DNA of 8,538 nucleotides, taken from Planctomycetaceae bacterium (GTDB lineage: Bacteria > Planctomycetota > Phycisphaerae > Phycisphaerales > SM1A02). Shown here piece after piece: positions 6,797 through 8,538 of the stretch. The stretch spans positions 1 to 8,538 of the forward strand of contig CANJIC010000074.1 of NCBI GenBank assembly GCA_947474205.1. Reading direction: 5' to 3'. The stretch's first letter is position 1, and each line of letters starts with the position of its first letter. A program made the position numbers and the translations under genes. The notes under the pieces are model-generated. The model saw only the letters and a program-made list of their open reading frames with translations, did no database searches and was not told the DNA's origin.

Positions 6797-7447
6797 TCAA
6801 CCCCGCTTGATCAATGTGGCCGAATGAAATGGCCGGCCTTCGCGGCGATATTTGCGCTCAAAATTAGTTCCCACCACTTCGCCTTCGCCCGCGCTGGCTG
6901 GCGGCGCAAATTCCTTGCGCATGAACAAATCATCCGACGCCGCGATCAACTCCTCATACCACTTCCATAAATCATCGTGGTCGCTGACCAGGCGCACTTC
7001 TCCATTGGCTTGCAACACACGGTGAAATTGCTCCAAAGAAGCGCGCTGCAACACGCGGCGTTTGTGATGGCGCGCCTTGGGCCACGGATCGCTGAAGTAC
7101 AAATGAATAATCGCCACGCTGAGATCGGGAACCCAATGCGTGATGAACTCAACCGCGTTGGCGTACAACATGCGCACATTTTTCAGCGCGTGCCGGCTCA
7201 CGCGATCAGTGGCGTGTCGAAAAAATTCGCCCGCATTCTCCACGCCAAGAAAATCCCGCTCAGGACAGCGCGTGGCTTCTTGAACTAAAAAAGTTCCCTT
7301 GCCAGATCCAATTTCAATTTCATAGGGACGCGCGGCATCACGCCCGCTGAAAAAATACTCCGCGCCAATCTTGCCACTCTCCGGAGTTGGCAAATCCCTT
7401 TGATTCCAGCCCCATGGCTTTAAATCTGGAAGCGCTCGATCGGTCAA
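6797..7447 (-). CDS. trmB: tRNA (guanine-N7-)-methyltransferase
   Basis: TrmB uses S-adenosylmethionine to methylate N7 of G46 in the variable loop of tRNAs. The 216-residue length fits the family (about 210-240). The class I Rossmann SAM site EIGSGKG is at 45-51, followed by the acidic strand end FLGVE (66-70). The family signature SDPWPKARHHKRR is at 119-131, and the C-terminal TNFERKYRREGRP block at 194-206. Together these are diagnostic. The start is TTG 7447, 5 bases after the rsfS stop; no in-frame ATG lies near it, and no Shine-Dalgarno sequence is visible, so translation is probably coupled to rsfS. It is the last gene of the operon, and no clear intrinsic terminator follows, only the long-loop inverted repeat and the 8-bp array. 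Confidence 0.96.
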   Translation of the reverse strand: MTDRALPDLKPWGWNQRDLPTPESGKIGAEYFFSGRDAARPYEIEIGSGKGTFLVQEATRCPERDFLGVENAGEFFRHATDRVSRHALKNVRMLYANAVEFITHWVPDLSVAIIHLYFSDPWPKARHHKRRVLQRASLEQFHRVLQANGEVRLVSDHDDLWKWYEELIAASDDLFMRKEFAPPASAGEGEVVGTNFERKYRREGRPFHSATLIKRG

Positions 7448-7452
7448 CTGTT

Positions 7453-8271
7453 TTATCGACTGGAAGATTTTGGAGCGGCGGTCTTCTTGGACTTTGCAGA
7501 CGCGCTCTTAGAGGAAGCCTTGGTGCTGGCAACTTTCTTAGCGGCTGGCTTCTTCGCGGAAGTTTTCTTGGCGGCTGGCTTCTTCGCGGCAGTTTTCTTG
7601 GCGGTCGCCTTCTTCGTGGAAGCTTTCTTGACGGTCGCCTTCTTCGTGGAAATTTTCTTGGCAGTCGCCTTCTTCGTGGAACTTTTCTTAGCAGTCGTCT
7701 TCTTCATTGCCGACTTGGCGCTGGCCACCGAGGTGCTGGAAACATCCGCAACGGCGATCATTTGCAGCGCGGACTTGCCCTCGCCATGCTTCTTGCTTTG
7801 CATGCTTTCGCCCGCGGATTTCACTGGCACATTGCGCCTCCACTCCACGCGCGGCGCGTCGGCCCACATTCCTTCAAGGTCATACCACGCGCGCTGGCCT
7901 GGCTCGAACAAATGAACCACCACATCCACAAAATCCGCGGCGATCCAAGTTCCATTGGTGTCGCGTTCGCGCTTCCAACGCGGCGATCCATGTTGCGCGC
8001 CAAAGGCCTTCAACTGATCCGACACCGACTTCATTTGTCGATCGCTGGTTCCACTGACAATCACCAAATACTCGCACAGTTGATTGCGCCCGCGCACATC
8101 GATCAACACAACCTGCTCGCATTTCAACTCAGAGGACAAGCGCGCCAACTCAATGGCGAACTCGCGAATCACTTTCGGATCGCCTTGACTTTGCGAGCGC
8201 GAAAGATTCACAGGTCCAACACTATTCTTCGCGGCCTGCGTCAGGCCTGCGGAAGAAACTTCTGTTGTCAC
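7453..8271 (-). CDS. rsfS: Ribosomal silencing factor RsfS with histone-H1-like lysine-rich tail
   Basis: RsfS (DUF143, Iojap family) binds ribosomal protein L14 on the 50S subunit and blocks joining of the 30S when nutrients fall. The family domain covers about residues 31-140, with VVLIDVRG (54-61), [20 protein letters not shown] (68-87), and the conserved end [14 protein letters not shown] / [12 protein letters not shown] (109-140). The family is usually about 105-130 residues; this protein has 272. It gains a 30-residue Ser/Gln-rich N-terminus and a C-terminus of about 130. Residues 186-272 contain 31 Lys in 87 positions and no Asp or Glu. They include six 10-residue repeats (191-250) of the type K-x-T-A-K-K-x-S-T-K, much like Hc1/H1-like bacterial proteins. 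The GTG start overlaps the rpsU stop (GTGA, 8268-8271). It is preceded at 8 bases by GAGGT (8280-8284), the only good Shine-Dalgarno sequence seen here, which supports this start. Confidence 0.95.
   Translation of the reverse strand: MTTEVSSAGLTQAAKNSVGPVNLSRSQSQGDPKVIREFAIELARLSSELKCEQVVLIDVRGRNQLCEYLVIVSGTSDRQMKSVSDQLKAFGAQHGSPRWKRERDTNGTWIAADFVDVVVHLFEPGQRAWYDLEGMWADAPRVEWRRNVPVKSAGESMQSKKHGEGKSALQMIAVADVSSTSVASAKSAMKKTTAKKSSTKKATAKKISTKKATVKKASTKKATAKKTAAKKPAAKKTSAKKPAAKKVASTKASSKSASAKSKKTAAPKSSSR
7522..7701 (-). repeat. Six 30-bp in-frame repeats coding for the RsfS lysine-rich decapeptides
   Basis: Six consecutive 30-base units, diverged from each other at a few positions, code for residues 191-250 of RsfS. 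On the forward strand each contains a core like GCCTTCTTCGTGGAA or GGCTTCTTCGCGGAA followed by TTTTCTT. The period is a multiple of three, so copy-number changes keep the frame and would only lengthen or shorten the basic tail. Nucleotide similarity between units suggests recent tandem duplication rather than ancient protein repetition. Confidence 0.88.
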
Positions 8272-8538
8272 TCGCTGCGACCTCGTGACATGCCACGACC
8301 ACCAGCGGTCTTGGATGACTTGCCCTTGGCCCCGGCCTTCACGCCCGCGCTGCCTTCACGGCCAGTCGCCGCGCCAGGTCGACCCAATTCCAACGGTGGA
8401 GGACGACGCACTTCACGTCGCTTGCGCTCGGAAGGCTTCTCGTAATATTGGCGCTTCTTGACCTCTTTGGTCAGGCCTTCCTTCTCGCAGATTTTTTTGA
8501 AACGTCGCAGAAGTTGTTCCGCGGATTCACCAGCTCTA
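8268..8538 (-). CDS. rpsU: 30S ribosomal protein S21 with basic C-terminal extension (partial, start outside window)
   Basis: The frame runs off the right edge; 89 residues are visible, ending at TGA 8268-8270, with probably about six N-terminal residues missing. S21 (bS21) sits on the 30S platform near the anti-Shine-Dalgarno end of 16S rRNA. The S21 core is plain: [20 protein letters not shown], then [20 protein letters not shown] (visible residues 2-41). Family members are usually 58-71 residues long. Here a tail of about 44 residues follows ([17 protein letters not shown]..., [19 protein letters not shown]), rich in Gly, Arg and Lys and probably disordered. The stop overlaps the rsfS start by 4 bases, so the two are translationally coupled, with rpsU first in the operon. 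Confidence 0.93.
   Translation of the reverse strand, partial: RAGESAEQLLRRFKKICEKEGLTKEVKKRQYYEKPSERKRREVRRPPPLELGRPGAATGREGSAGVKAGAKGKSSKTAGGRGMSRGRSE

Noticed and set aside
7487..7915. 142-codon forward-strand ORF with hydrophobic [12 protein letters not shown] repeats, looking like a membrane protein
   Set aside because: Lysine codons AAG and alanine codons read in antisense as CTT/TTC and GC-type codons, giving artificial Leu/Phe/Ala repeats opposite rsfS.
7387..8445. 352-codon forward-strand ORF with repeated [14 protein letters not shown] segments
   Set aside because: It is the antisense of the lysine-rich rsfS tail and the S21 tail. Its repeats mirror the 30-bp units of rsfS, it crosses three well-supported reverse-strand genes, and its product resembles nothing known.

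Overview
This window reads as an ordinary chromosomal segment of a bacterium, most likely a planctomycete (Planctomycetota, possibly the Phycisphaerae side). This is inferred by recollection from several cues together: almost no Shine-Dalgarno sequences, small conserved proteins of a planctomycete type (a double CxxC zinc protein and a short protein with a WADYDL core), an exported AMMECR1-like protein, and an RsfS carrying a long histone-H1-like lysine tail. No search could be run. There are no rRNA or tRNA genes, CRISPR arrays, insertion sequences or phage genes.

Left part, + strand: the 3' end of rpsA (ribosomal protein S1, running in from outside the window) ends at 816 and is closed by a strong intrinsic terminator (839-875). 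A gap of about 225 bases follows. It holds a perfect 14-bp inverted repeat just ahead of the next gene and a possible 29-codon reverse-strand ORF. Next come a 611-residue secreted protein with an AMMECR1-like N-terminal half (1102-2937), an MFS-type transporter (3052-4323), and, 9 bases later, a 104-residue conserved hypothetical protein (4333-4647).

Middle, - strand: a two-transmembrane HAMP-type sensor histidine kinase (4625-6169). It converges tail to tail with the 104-residue gene, the two overlapping by 23 bases. No response regulator is present. Divergent from it is a small cysteine-rich zinc protein (6208-6573).

Right part: just after the zinc-protein stop lies a 13-copy tandem array of an 8-bp unit (6580-6683), then an imperfect long-loop inverted repeat (6689-6755). 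Beyond it, on the - strand, is a translation-related operon in the order rpsU (S21, running off the right edge), rsfS, trmB. The rpsU stop and rsfS start overlap by 4 bases, and trmB starts 5 bases after the rsfS stop. The operon supplies a 30S protein, the stationary-phase factor that keeps subunits apart, and a tRNA m7G46 methyltransferase.

The most distinctive feature is the rsfS product: a normal RsfS domain followed by six 10-residue lysine-rich repeats, encoded by a 30-bp DNA repeat and resembling bacterial histone-H1-like tails. S21 in the same operon also has a basic, glycine-rich C-terminal extension.
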